In this document: piece by piece, positions 1 to 8,681 of the stretch
Position numbering within the stretch: the stretch's first letter is position 1
Layout of the letters: the number at the start of each line of letters is the position of its first letter
Source: Bacteroidota bacterium
GTDB taxonomy: Bacteria; Bacteroidota; Bacteroidia; Cytophagales; Cyclobacteriaceae
Direction of reading: 5' to 3'
Assembly: GCA_013285945.1 (NCBI GenBank)
Contig: JABDGP010000024.1
Span: forward strand, 1-40,386
DNA length: 40,386 nucleotides
Made by a program: the position numbers and the translations under genes
Notes under the pieces: generated by a model
The model's database searches: none
Told to the model about the DNA's origin: nothing
What the model saw: only the letters and a program-made list of their open reading frames with translations

Positions 1-1
1 T

Positions 2-364
2 GCAACGGACGCAGCCAATCTGGTAAAGAACAAAATGAAATTATTGGGCGAAGGCGCCAACATGCCGACCACCCCGGACGCTATCAATATTTTGATTGAG
101 AATGGAGTAATGTACGCTCCTGGCAAGGCTTCAAATGCCGGCGGAGTAGCCACTTCGGGTTTGGAGATGACACAAAACTACATGGGTCAAAACTGGACGC
201 GCGAAGAAGTGGATGCCAAATTGGTGAACATCATGAAAAATATTCATGACACCTCATTGGCAGCAGCCAAAGAATATGGCAAGCCCGGTAATTATATGGT
301 AGGAGCAAACATTGCAGGCTTTTTGAAAGTGGCAAGAGCAATGCAGGCACAAGGCGTAATTTAA
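2..364 (+). CDS. gdhA: NADP-type glutamate dehydrogenase, C-terminal part (5' end outside window)
   Basis: The frame is open from base 2 and ends at a TAA at 362-364, giving about 120 residues of the C-terminal end of a hexameric glutamate dehydrogenase. The stretch LLGEGANMPTTPDA and the following APGKASNAGGVATSGLEM are typical of the nucleotide-binding and C-terminal part of GdhA, which interconverts glutamate and 2-oxoglutarate plus ammonia in the cytoplasm. The short final segment (GNYMVGANIAGFLKVARAM) is also characteristic of the family. The catalytic lysine region lies outside the window, so activity cannot be judged. The 164 bases to the next gene show no convincing terminator. Confidence 0.93.
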   Translation, partial: ATDAANLVKNKMKLLGEGANMPTTPDAINILIENGVMYAPGKASNAGGVATSGLEMTQNYMGQNWTREEVDAKLVNIMKNIHDTSLAAAKEYGKPGNYMVGANIAGFLKVARAMQAQGVI

Positions 365-528
365 ACTTACCTTTTCTGTGACGGTTAATTTTATTCGGAG
401 TTATTCAGTTTTGTCTGCCGTAAAAAAAATTGCCTCGGATCAGAGACATGCACCACTTAAATAAAAAGCAATAAGGCCGAAATCTTTTTATGTAAATTTC
501 ACATCTCAGAATAAAATTTATTAACACG

Positions 529-2169
529 ATGAGAAGAAGAGACTTTGTTCAACTCACTGGATTAGGATTAGGAGGGCTCATGCTTCCTCTGGGGGCCAAT
601 AGTAATCCGGTTTCATTAGAAGCTTTATTGGATTCGCCTCTTTTGGCATCTCAGAAAAAAGTACTTGCCGATGTAGCTCTTAACACCGCTAAAGGCCTTG
701 GAGCAACCTACACCGATGTTCGGATTGGCCGGTACCTGAATCAGTTTATAAGTACACGCGAGAATAAAGTTCAAAATATTGTAAACACCGAGTCGTTTGG
801 TGTTGGTGTACGCGTAATAGCGAAAGGCACATGGGGTTTTGCTGCCACCAACGATGTTACACCAGATGGAATAAAGAAAGCTACTGAGCGCGCAGTCGCA
901 ATTGCCAAAGCGAATTCGAAATTTCAAAAAGAGCCTGTGAAACTTGCACCTGTCCAAGGCTATGGTGAAGTGACATGGAATACTCCGATTCAGAAAAATT
1001 CATTTGAAGTCCCGGTTTCTGAGAAAGTTGATCTCTTGCTTCGCACCAATTCAGGTGCGTTGAAAAACGGAGCGAGCTTTGCCAACTCTAATCTCTTTCA
1101 GGTAAACGAACAAAAATATTTTGCGTCCAGTGATGGTTCATACATTGATCAGGATGTTCATCGGATCTGGCCTACGTTTACAGTGTCAGTTATTGACCGC
1201 GCGTCAGGTAAATTCAAGTCGCGTGATGCAATGAGCGCCCCCATGGGCATGGGCTATGAATATTTGGTCCCCAAAAATGAGGACAAACTTTCGGGTCCTG
1301 CTGGAATGGTTTTGTATCGCAACAGTTATGACATCGTTGAAGATGCATCTATAGCTGCGAAGCAAGCCAAAGAAATGATCACTGCGAAATCGGTTGAGCC
1401 AGGAAAATATGACTTGGTTCTTGAACCTAATCACCTTGGCCTTACGATACATGAATCTATTGGCCACCCGCTGGAACTTGACCGGATTCTTGGCTACGAA
1501 GCAAACTATGCAGGAACAAGTTTTGCATCAATCGATAAACTCAAGTCGGGTACATTTAATTATGGAAGCAAACAGATCAACATCTTTGCCGACAAAACTC
1601 AAGTAGGCTCACTAGGTGCAGTAGGCTATGACGATGAGGGGGTGAAATGCAAGCGTTGGGACTTAATCAAAGATGGAATTCTAGTCAACTTCGAAGCAAT
1701 TCGCGATCAGGTTCATATTCTTGGCCAAAATGAATCACACGGATGTTGCTATGCCCAGAGCTGGAACGATGTTCAGTTTCAACGTATGCCAAACGTATCG
1801 CTTGCCCCAGGTAAAGATCCCTACAGCAGCGAGCAAATGATCAAAGCCGTAGAAAAGGGAATTTACATAGCAGGGCGTGGCTCCTACTCTATCGATCAGC
1901 AGCGTTACAATTTTCAATTTGGTGGAACTACCTTTTATGAAATAAAAAACGGTCAAATTACAGGCATGCTCAATGATGTTGCGTATCAATCCAACACACA
2001 AGAGTTTTGGAATAGCTGCGTAAAAGTCTGTGATGAAAAAGATTACCGCATGTTCGGTTCATTCTTCGATGGCAAAGGCCAGCCTTCGCAAGTGAGTGCT
2101 GTTTCACACGGAAGTTCTACTTCACGTTTTAACGCAGTCAACGTCATTAATACCGGAAGAACTATTTAA
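529..2169 (+). CDS. TldD-family metalloprotease subunit, Tat-type leader (copy 1)
   Basis: This is a 546-residue TldD/PmbA-family protein. TldD with TldE forms a metalloprotease that trims unfolded peptides; in E. coli it acts in microcin B17 maturation and CcdA turnover. The metal motif HESIGH (HExxxH) is at residues 308-313, followed by GYEANYAGTSF and the conserved QVGSLGAVGYDDEG block. The N terminus (MRRRDF, then a mildly hydrophobic stretch to about residue 23) resembles a twin-arginine leader. The C-terminal cysteine expected as a further metal ligand in E. coli TldD appears replaced in FDGKGQPSQ. It is longer than E. coli TldD (about 480 residues). It is first in a D-D-E unit and closely similar to the next gene. 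The physiological substrate is unknown. Confidence 0.93.
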   Translation: MRRRDFVQLTGLGLGGLMLPLGANSNPVSLEALLDSPLLASQKKVLADVALNTAKGLGATYTDVRIGRYLNQFISTRENKVQNIVNTESFGVGVRVIAKGTWGFAATNDVTPDGIKKATERAVAIAKANSKFQKEPVKLAPVQGYGEVTWNTPIQKNSFEVPVSEKVDLLLRTNSGALKNGASFANSNLFQVNEQKYFASSDGSYIDQDVHRIWPTFTVSVIDRASGKFKSRDAMSAPMGMGYEYLVPKNEDKLSGPAGMVLYRNSYDIVEDASIAAKQAKEMITAKSVEPGKYDLVLEPNHLGLTIHESIGHPLELDRILGYEANYAGTSFASIDKLKSGTFNYGSKQINIFADKTQVGSLGAVGYDDEGVKCKRWDLIKDGILVNFEAIRDQVHILGQNESHGCCYAQSWNDVQFQRMPNVSLAPGKDPYSSEQMIKAVEKGIYIAGRGSYSIDQQRYNFQFGGTTFYEIKNGQITGMLNDVAYQSNTQEFWNSCVKVCDEKDYRMFGSFFDGKGQPSQVSAVSHGSSTSRFNAVNVINTGRTI

Positions 2170-2175
2170 AGTCAT

Positions 2176-2242
2176 CCGTTAACAGTTAATCGTTAATAGA
2201 ATATGCACCCACGATTAACTAATAACGATTAACAATTAACTA
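2176..2242. repeat. Intergenic inverted repeat between tldD copies 1 and 2
   Basis: The 82-base spacer holds GTTAATCGTTA at 2185-2195 and its exact reverse complement TAACGATTAAC at 2223-2233, with extra partial copies around them (for example ACGATTAAC at 2211-2219). The same pair of 11-base arms recurs in the next spacer, so this is a repeated element and not a chance palindrome. There is no T-run after the right arm, so it does not look like an intrinsic terminator. Confidence 0.75.
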
Positions 2243-2251
2243 ATAATAAAA

Positions 2252-3892
2252 ATGAAAAGAAGAGATTTTATTCACTTAACAGGGATGGGCGCTGGTGCGA
2301 TGATGATGCCATTCTCATCGTTTGCCAACTCCGTTGACCCTGCGAGATTTCTAGATCAGTTGCTCGATGTTCAGCAGAAGAAAGCGCTGGCAGATGCAGC
2401 ACTGAATACGGCAAAGTCGCTCGGAGCAACCTACACCGATGTGCGCATTGGCAGATACCTGAACCAATTCGTGACAACACGTGAAAAGAAAGTTCAGAAT
2501 ATCATAAACACCGAGTCATTTGGTGTTGGTGTACGTGTGATTGTGAACGGCACTTGGGGATTTGCGGCAAGCAACAATGTTACAACTGACGGCCTAAAAA
2601 AAGCTACCGAAAGAGCAGTTGCTATTGCCAAGGCCAATTCTAAATTTCAAAAAGAGCCGGTAAAACTTGCAGCCACTCCATCGTACGGTGAGGTAAGTTG
2701 GAAGACACCGATCGTAAAAAATGGGTTTGAAGTTCCTGTAAAAGAAAAAGTTGATCTCTTGCTTAACGCGAATGCGAAAGCGATGGAGAAGGGTGCCAAT
2801 TTTGTGAATAGCATTATATTCTTAGTGAATGAGCAAAAATATTTTGCTTCATCTGAAGGATCATACATTGATCAGGATGTTCATCGCACGTGGCCCAATT
2901 TTAATGTCAATGCGGTGGATCGCGCATCTGGCCAGTTCAAAAGCAGACCTGCTTTCAGTGCACCCGTAGGAATGGGCTACGAATATCTGGATGGCAAAGC
3001 CGAAGATAAAATTCAGGGACCGGGCGGAATTACACTCTATAATAAATCGTACGACATTGTTGAAGATGCCGCTATGGCAGCCGAGCAAGTCAAGCAGATG
3101 ATTGCTGCAAAATCAGTTGAACCTGGAAAATATGATTTAGTATTAGAGCCTTCACACTTGTGGCTCACTATTCATGAATCCGTTGGCCATCCTACTGAAT
3201 TGGATCGCGTGCTCGGCTATGAAGCAAATTATGCGGGCACAAGTTTCCTCACGCTCGATAAATGGCAGACTAAGAAATTCAATTTCGGTAGCAAGCAGGT
3301 AAATATTGTAGCCGACAAAACTCAGGTTGGTTCACTTGGTGCGGTTGGCTATGATGATGAAGGTGTAAAATGCAAAAAATGGGATTTAATCAAGGACGGA
3401 ATTCTGGTTAACTATCAGGCTATCCGTGATCAGGTAAATATCATTGGTCAAAAGGAGTCACACGGTTGTTGTTATTCACAAGGCTGGAGCGATGTACAAT
3501 TTCAACGCATGGCCAACGTGTCGTTGCAACCAGGCAAAGAACAACTCACCCCTCAGCAAATGATCGCAGGCGTAGAGAAAGGAATTTACATTGTGAAAGA
3601 CGGTTCTTTCTCCATCGATCAGCAACGCTACAATTTTCAGTTTGGCGGTGTTCTTTTCTTCGAAATTAAAAACGGAAAAATCGAAGGCATGTTGAAAGAT
3701 GTAGCATATCAGGCCAACACACAGGATTTCTGGAATTCATGCGTGCAAGTTTGCGATGAGCGTGATTACAGAATGAATGGAGCATTCAACGATGGCAAAG
3801 GACAACCCAGTCAGTCGAATGCTGTTTCTCACGGATCGGCTACAGCACGCTTCAACGGGGTGAATGTGATTAATACGGGAAGAACAATATAA
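2252..3892 (+). CDS. TldD-family metalloprotease subunit, Tat-type leader (copy 2)
   Basis: This 546-residue paralogue of the preceding gene aligns almost without gaps. It has HESVGH at residues 308-313, GYEANYAGTSFLTLDKW, QVGSLGAVGYDDEG and the final block ending VNVINTGRTI. The N terminus MKRRDFIHLTGMGAG again carries RRDF followed by a short hydrophobic segment. The ATG at 2252 gives an end-to-end match to copy 1. It lies between copy 1 and the first TldE-like gene, each spacer carrying the same inverted repeat. The two D copies are probably a recent tandem duplication. Whether each pairs with the single E gene of this unit cannot be told from sequence. Confidence 0.93.
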   Translation: MKRRDFIHLTGMGAGAMMMPFSSFANSVDPARFLDQLLDVQQKKALADAALNTAKSLGATYTDVRIGRYLNQFVTTREKKVQNIINTESFGVGVRVIVNGTWGFAASNNVTTDGLKKATERAVAIAKANSKFQKEPVKLAATPSYGEVSWKTPIVKNGFEVPVKEKVDLLLNANAKAMEKGANFVNSIIFLVNEQKYFASSEGSYIDQDVHRTWPNFNVNAVDRASGQFKSRPAFSAPVGMGYEYLDGKAEDKIQGPGGITLYNKSYDIVEDAAMAAEQVKQMIAAKSVEPGKYDLVLEPSHLWLTIHESVGHPTELDRVLGYEANYAGTSFLTLDKWQTKKFNFGSKQVNIVADKTQVGSLGAVGYDDEGVKCKKWDLIKDGILVNYQAIRDQVNIIGQKESHGCCYSQGWSDVQFQRMANVSLQPGKEQLTPQQMIAGVEKGIYIVKDGSFSIDQQRYNFQFGGVLFFEIKNGKIEGMLKDVAYQANTQDFWNSCVQVCDERDYRMNGAFNDGKGQPSQSNAVSHGSATARFNGVNVINTGRTI

Positions 3893-3897
3893 AACAT

Positions 3898-3973
3898 GTT
3901 AATCGTTATCCGTTAATTGGCGGGAACGATTAATTAATACTGACGAACACTAATAACGATTAACCATTAACGA
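3898..3973. repeat. Intergenic inverted repeat between tldD copy 2 and the first tldE
   Basis: GTTAATCGTTA at 3898-3908 and TAACGATTAAC at 3954-3964 are the same 11-base arms found in the previous spacer, here 45 bases apart instead of 27. Partial copies (CGTTAATT, ACGATTAATTAA) lie between them. The block CTAATAACGATTAAC is shared letter for letter with the first spacer. Confidence 0.75.
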
Positions 3974-3981
3974 ATTTAAAT

Positions 3982-5319
3982 ATGGCAATACTTTCAAAAG
4001 ACGAAGCCCAGCAAATCCTGAAAAAAGTGATTGGCTTCTCTAAAGCAGACGGAATTGAGGCTAACCTCAACGGCAATGACGGAGGCAACATCCGCTATGC
4101 GCGTAATAGCGTGTCTACATCGGGTGAAGACAGCAATGTGAACCTTGGTGTTCAATCGTATTTCGGTAAGAAATCAGGTACGGCCACCATCAATGAATTT
4201 GACGATGCTTCGCTCGAAAAAGTAGTGAAGCGCTCAGAAGAGTTGTCACAACTAGCCCCGGAAAATCCGGAATTCATGGAGCCACTTTCGCAGCAAGCCT
4301 ATCAGGATTCAAAAACTTTTTTTGACTCTACTGCAAACATTACGCCGGACTATCGTGCACAAGCAGCTGCAAATAGTATCAATCCCGCTGCTGCAAAAGA
4401 TGTAACGGCTGCGGGCTACCTTACCGATAACCGTGGCTTCAGTGCGCTGATGAATAGCAAAGGATTATTCGCTTACGGCAAATCAACAAGTGTAGACTTC
4501 ACAGTGACCATGCGTACCAACGACGGTACCGGCTCAGGCTGGGTTACGCGCAGTTTTAACGATGTAAGCAAGCTCGATACTGCAGAAGCTTCAAAAGTAG
4601 CGATTGACAAAGCATTACAGTCGCGCAACGCAAAAGCAATCGAGCCGGGTAAGTACACTGTAATTCTTGAGCCCGCTGCTGCAGGTGATCTGATTGGACT
4701 TATGTTTTTTGGAATGAACGCACGTCAGGCGGACGAAGGCCGCAGCTTCATGTCGAAGAAGGGCGGAGGCACCAAACTCGGAGAAAAAATTGTAGATGAG
4801 CGAGTAAACATTTATACCGATCCATGGAATGAAGAAGTTCCTGCTTTCGGTTTTACCGGAAACGGACTGGCCCGCAAAAAGATGGATATCATCAAAGGCG
4901 GTGTTGTCTCCAATTTATTTTATGACCGTTATTGGGCTTCACAAAAAAATGTAGAACCTGTGCCATTCCCCGGCAACCGGATCATGGATGGCGGTACAGC
5001 TTCATTGGAAGACATGATCAAAGACACAAAGAAAGGGGTTCTTGTTACGCGCTTTTGGTATATCCGGCCGGTAGATCCTCAAACGCTTTTGTACACCGGC
5101 CTTACCCGCGATAGTACTTTCTTTATCGAAAATGGAAAGATCAAACACCCGGTAAAGAATTTCCGATTCAACGAAAGCCCGATTATTATGCTCAACAATT
5201 TGGAAACACTGGGCAAGCAAGTGCGCGTGGGCAATGGCGAAGGTGGTGGAGCTCCATCACTGATCCCTTACATGAAGATCCGCGACTTTACATTCACCAG
5301 TTTATCAGACGCGGTGTAG
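3982..5319 (+). CDS. TldE/PmbA-family subunit (copy 1)
   Basis: This 445-residue TldD/PmbA-family protein is of the E type. It keeps the N-terminal family pattern (IRYARNSVSTSGE, GKKSGTATINEFDDASLEK) and the C-terminal domain, but has no HExxxH; the equivalent region reads EPAAAGDLIGLMFFGMNARQADEGRSF. In the E. coli complex the E subunit lacks metal and helps form the closed chamber with TldD. No signal peptide or twin-arginine motif is present, unlike the D proteins beside it. Length is close to E. coli TldE (about 450). It is third in the first unit, and a terminator begins 22 bases after its stop. Confidence 0.92.
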   Translation: MAILSKDEAQQILKKVIGFSKADGIEANLNGNDGGNIRYARNSVSTSGEDSNVNLGVQSYFGKKSGTATINEFDDASLEKVVKRSEELSQLAPENPEFMEPLSQQAYQDSKTFFDSTANITPDYRAQAAANSINPAAAKDVTAAGYLTDNRGFSALMNSKGLFAYGKSTSVDFTVTMRTNDGTGSGWVTRSFNDVSKLDTAEASKVAIDKALQSRNAKAIEPGKYTVILEPAAAGDLIGLMFFGMNARQADEGRSFMSKKGGGTKLGEKIVDERVNIYTDPWNEEVPAFGFTGNGLARKKMDIIKGGVVSNLFYDRYWASQKNVEPVPFPGNRIMDGGTASLEDMIKDTKKGVLVTRFWYIRPVDPQTLLYTGLTRDSTFFIENGKIKHPVKNFRFNESPIIMLNNLETLGKQVRVGNGEGGGAPSLIPYMKIRDFTFTSLSDAV

Positions 5320-5340
5320 TCAAAATCGTTATCAAAAATG

Positions 5341-5372
5341 AAAATCCCCGACGAGAGTTGGGGATTTTTTTT
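5341..5372 (+). terminator. Rho-independent terminator after first tldD-tldD-tldE unit
   Basis: The stem AAAATCCCCGAC / GTTGGGGATTTT (one G-T pair) closes on a GAGA tetraloop at 5353-5356 and runs into a T-tract to 5372. It separates the first three tld genes from the second tldD-tldE pair. Confidence 0.88.
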
Positions 5373-5477
5373 GAACGGATTTTTTCCCGGACTTTGACTC
5401 GTAACGCAATGGCTAAGTAATTCTTGATCATAGAATGTCCATTTAATTGATTACCTAAATAGGATTCAAAAAGTTAC

Positions 5478-5512
5478 CGGATAGTTGTGATTTTTAATAA
5501 AACAACTGTCCG
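5478..5512 (+). promoter_or_regulatory. Hairpin in the leader region of the second tldD-tldE unit
   Basis: CGGATAGTTGT (5478-5488) and ACAACTGTCCG (5502-5512) pair over 11 positions with one T-G pair, around a 13-base A/T loop. No T-run follows on either strand, so it is not a standard terminator. It lies about 95 bases before the TTG start of the third tldD and could be an operator or leader structure. The rest of the 5373-5605 spacer shows nothing I can name. Confidence 0.4.
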
Positions 5513-5605
5513 AAAACGACCGTATCGGCTATGGATTGCAACTTTTTTATAACTTAACCCGTCTGAAACAGAGGAAAAATTCCCAAACACTTTAACCCAA
5601 TTATT

Positions 5606-7243
5606 TTGAAACGAAGAGATTTTATCTACCTCACGGGCATGGGCGCCACGGCTGCCATGATCCCTGGCATTCCGGTGATCGGCCGACCGATTGATCCGGA
5701 ACAACTGCTCGAAGGCGTTGACCCGGCAGTGAAAAAACAGATGTCCGATGTAGCTCTTAATGCTGCACGTTCCAAAGGTGCATCGTACACGGATGTGCGA
5801 ATCGGGCGATATCTCAACCAATTTGTGGTGACCCGCGAAGACAAGGTGCAGAATATTGTAAACACCGAATCGTACGGCATGGGTATCCGTGTAATTGCCA
5901 ACGGTGGTTGGGGTTTTTCTGCTACCGATAAGCTTGATAACGACAGCATAGCCAAAGCTGCAGAACTTGCTGTAGCTATTGCAAAAGAAAACTCACGGCT
6001 TCTCACTGAGCCTGTACAACTAGCTCCTCAAAAAGGATATGGTGAAGTGAGCTGGAAAGCACCTATTGAAAAGAATGCATTTGAAGTTCCGATAAAGGAA
6101 AAAGTGGATTTGCTTCTTGGCGTAAATGCCGCAGCAATGAAATCCGGTGCAGATTATATTAACTCTCTTCTCTTTTTGGTGAATGAGCAAAAGTATTTTG
6201 CATCAACTGACGGCTCTTACATTGATCAGGATATTCACCGCATCTGGCCAGCCTTCTTTATTACGACAATTGACAAGGCTTCAGGAAAATTTGAAACACG
6301 CAATTCATTGAGTGCTCCAATCGGCATGGGCTATGAATATTTATATGCTCGTCCTCAGGATAAAATTCAAGGCATAACTACACTTTATAAAGGTCGTTAC
6401 GACATGCTGGAAGATGCGAAAGCAGGCGGCGCACAGACTGGCGAAAAATTAAAAGCAAAATCGGTTGAAGCTGGTAAGTATGATTTGATTCTCGATCCTT
6501 CACATCTGTGGCTTACAATTCATGAATCGGTAGGACACCCGTCAGAATTGGATCGCGTACTAGGTTACGAAGCTAACTTTGCTGGTACAAGTTTCCTTAC
6601 ACTAGACAAATGGCAATCGAAGAAATTCAATTTTGGAAGTAAGATTGTTAATATCGTTGCAGACAAAACTCAGGTTGGCTCACTTGGCGCAGTTGGTTAT
6701 GATGATGAAGGTGTGAAATGCGGTCAGTGGGATATTATTAAGGAAGGAACTTTGGTTAACTATCAGGCTATCCGCGATCAGGCACATATCCTTGGGCTCC
6801 CTGCGTCACAAGGTTGCTGCTATGCCGACAACTGGAGCAGTGTTCAGTTTCAGCGTATGCCTAATGTTTCGTTACAACCAGGCAAAGAAAAGAAAAGCGT
6901 TGATGATATGATCAAAGGCGTTGAGAAGGGAATTTATATTGTAGGCGATGGTTCTTTTTCTATCGATCAACAACGTTATAACTTCCAATTTGGCGGACAA
7001 TTATTTTACGAAATTAAAAACGGAAAGATTGTCGGCATGTTGAGAGACGTTGCTTATCAGTCCAACACACAAGAATTTTGGAATTCATGTGTGGGTATTG
7101 CTGATGAAAGCGATTATCGTTTGGGTGGCTCTTTCTTTGATGGTAAAGGTCAGCCTTCACAGAGCAGTGCGGTATCACACGGATCTTCTACCGCGCGTTT
7201 CAACGGAGTTAATGTAATCAACACAGCACGCAAAATCGGATAA
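5606..7243 (+). CDS. TldD-family metalloprotease subunit, Tat-type leader (copy 3, TTG start)
   Basis: This is the third TldD paralogue, 545 residues. The start must be the TTG at 5606: it is followed by KRRDFIYLTGMGA, which aligns with the ATG-initiated starts of the other two copies, and no in-frame ATG lies nearby upstream. HESVGH is at residues 306-311, and QVGSLGAVGYDDEG and the closing FDGKGQPSQ...VNVINTARKIG are conserved. It is two residues shorter than its paralogues before the metal motif. Only two bases separate it from the next tldE-like gene, so this is a translationally linked D-E pair, presumably encoding a heteromeric protease. It has its own leader region after the terminator at 5341. 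Confidence 0.92.
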   Translation: MKRRDFIYLTGMGATAAMIPGIPVIGRPIDPEQLLEGVDPAVKKQMSDVALNAARSKGASYTDVRIGRYLNQFVVTREDKVQNIVNTESYGMGIRVIANGGWGFSATDKLDNDSIAKAAELAVAIAKENSRLLTEPVQLAPQKGYGEVSWKAPIEKNAFEVPIKEKVDLLLGVNAAAMKSGADYINSLLFLVNEQKYFASTDGSYIDQDIHRIWPAFFITTIDKASGKFETRNSLSAPIGMGYEYLYARPQDKIQGITTLYKGRYDMLEDAKAGGAQTGEKLKAKSVEAGKYDLILDPSHLWLTIHESVGHPSELDRVLGYEANFAGTSFLTLDKWQSKKFNFGSKIVNIVADKTQVGSLGAVGYDDEGVKCGQWDIIKEGTLVNYQAIRDQAHILGLPASQGCCYADNWSSVQFQRMPNVSLQPGKEKKSVDDMIKGVEKGIYIVGDGSFSIDQQRYNFQFGGQLFYEIKNGKIVGMLRDVAYQSNTQEFWNSCVGIADESDYRLGGSFFDGKGQPSQSSAVSHGSSTARFNGVNVINTARKIG

Positions 7244-7245
7244 CC

Positions 7246-8580
7246 ATGATACTACTTACGAAAGACGAGGCCTACACCTTAATGAAAAAAGTGCTGGCTT
7301 ATTCCAAAGCAGATGAATGCGAAGTGAACCTGAGTGGTACAAACAGCAGCAACGTACGCTATGCTCGCAATGCGGTTTCCACGAGTGGAACTGTTAGCCA
7401 ATATCAATTGGTTGTTTCTTCTGCGTTCGGAAAAAAATCCGGGATTGCAACCATCAACGAATTTGATGATGCGTCATTGGAAAAAGTAGTACGCAGATCA
7501 GAAGAACTTGCGCAACTCGCTCCAGAAAATCCTGAATATGTTTCCATACTTGGCCCGCAGACTTATGCAGAGCCGGTAACGTATGTGCAGGCTACTGCGG
7601 CCATTACACCAAAGATGCGCGCCGATGCAGTAGCTCAAAGTTTGCAAGTTGCTAAAGACAGCAAAGCGGTGGCAGCAGGATTCCTTGAGGACAACAATGG
7701 CTTCTCTGCTATGATGAATTCCAAAGGATTGTTCGCTTACAACACGTCAACCAACACTAATTTTTCGGTGACGGTTCGTACGGAAGACAGCAAAGGCTCA
7801 GGATATGCCACACGTGGTTACAATGATGTTACAAGATTGAATACCAAGTCGGCTACACAAATTGCTGCAGAAAAAGCCGTGAAGTCGGCTACAGCCAAAG
7901 CTATCGAGCCGGGCAAGTACACGGTTATTTTAGAACCCGCTGCTGCTGCTGTACTTCTTGAAAATATTTTCTTCAACATGGATGCACGGCAGGCAGATGA
8001 AGGAAGAAGTTTCTTAAGCAAGGCAGGAGGAACTACCCGCCTTGGCGAAAAACTGGTAGATGAACGGGTAACCATTTATTCAGATCCGTTAAATCCGGAT
8101 TTGCCAACAAGCACATGGAATGGTGATGGCCGTCCTCAGGAGAAAATCACCTGGATTGAGAAAGGTGTTATCAAAAATCTGACGTACTCTCGCTATTGGG
8201 CTGAGAAAAAAGGTGTGAAGGCAATACCCGGCCCTGACGCAGCCATCATGGAAGGCGGCACCAAAACACTGGAAGAACTAATTGCCGGAACGAAAAAGGG
8301 AGTACTCGTAACACGCCTGTGGTATATCCGCACAGTTGATCCTCAGTCGTTGTTGCTAACAGGATTGACCCGTGACGGTACTTTCTACATTGAAAACGGA
8401 AAGATTCAATACCCGATCAAAAACTTCAGGTTTAACGAAAGCCCTGTGATCATGCTCAACAATTTGGAAGAGCTCGGCAAAGTTGAACGGACAGTGAGTG
8501 TCGAATCAAACGTTAATTATCTTCTTCCGCCAATGAAGATTCGTGATTTCACATTCTCCAGTTTGTCGGATGCTGTATAG
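7246..8580 (+). CDS. TldE/PmbA-family subunit (copy 2)
   Basis: This 444-residue paralogue of the E-type gene at 3982 shares the start (LTKDEAYTLMKKVLAYSKADECEVNLSG), the central EPAAAAVLLENIFFNMDARQADEGRSF region and the C-terminal MKIRDFTFSSLSDAV. It has no HExxxH motif, no signal peptide and no twin-arginine motif. It begins two bases after the stop of the third tldD, the tight D-E coupling expected for subunits of one complex. It ends the cluster and is followed by a strong terminator. Confidence 0.92.
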   Translation: MILLTKDEAYTLMKKVLAYSKADECEVNLSGTNSSNVRYARNAVSTSGTVSQYQLVVSSAFGKKSGIATINEFDDASLEKVVRRSEELAQLAPENPEYVSILGPQTYAEPVTYVQATAAITPKMRADAVAQSLQVAKDSKAVAAGFLEDNNGFSAMMNSKGLFAYNTSTNTNFSVTVRTEDSKGSGYATRGYNDVTRLNTKSATQIAAEKAVKSATAKAIEPGKYTVILEPAAAAVLLENIFFNMDARQADEGRSFLSKAGGTTRLGEKLVDERVTIYSDPLNPDLPTSTWNGDGRPQEKITWIEKGVIKNLTYSRYWAEKKGVKAIPGPDAAIMEGGTKTLEELIAGTKKGVLVTRLWYIRTVDPQSLLLTGLTRDGTFYIENGKIQYPIKNFRFNESPVIMLNNLEELGKVERTVSVESNVNYLLPPMKIRDFTFSSLSDAV

Positions 8581-8603
8581 AAAGAAATTTTTTTTGTAAT
8601 TAT

Positions 8604-8633
8604 AAAAATCCCCGGTCAGTCCGGGGATTTTGT
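8604..8633. terminator. Probable bidirectional terminator between tldE copy 2 and the acyl-CoA ligase
   Basis: AAAATCCCCGG (8605-8615) and CCGGGGATTTT (8621-8631) form a perfect 11-bp stem with loop TCAGT. T-rich sequence follows on both strands, and the element sits between convergent genes ending at 8580 and 8682. Confidence 0.85.
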
Positions 8634-8681
8634 TTTAAAGACTTAATAGGAAAGATTCGGATCGAAAATCAACAATGACTC

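Noticed and set aside
529..8580. A RiPP or microcin maturation locus around the tld genes
   Set aside because: No precursor peptide, cyclodehydratase, radical SAM or exporter gene is visible in or next to the cluster.
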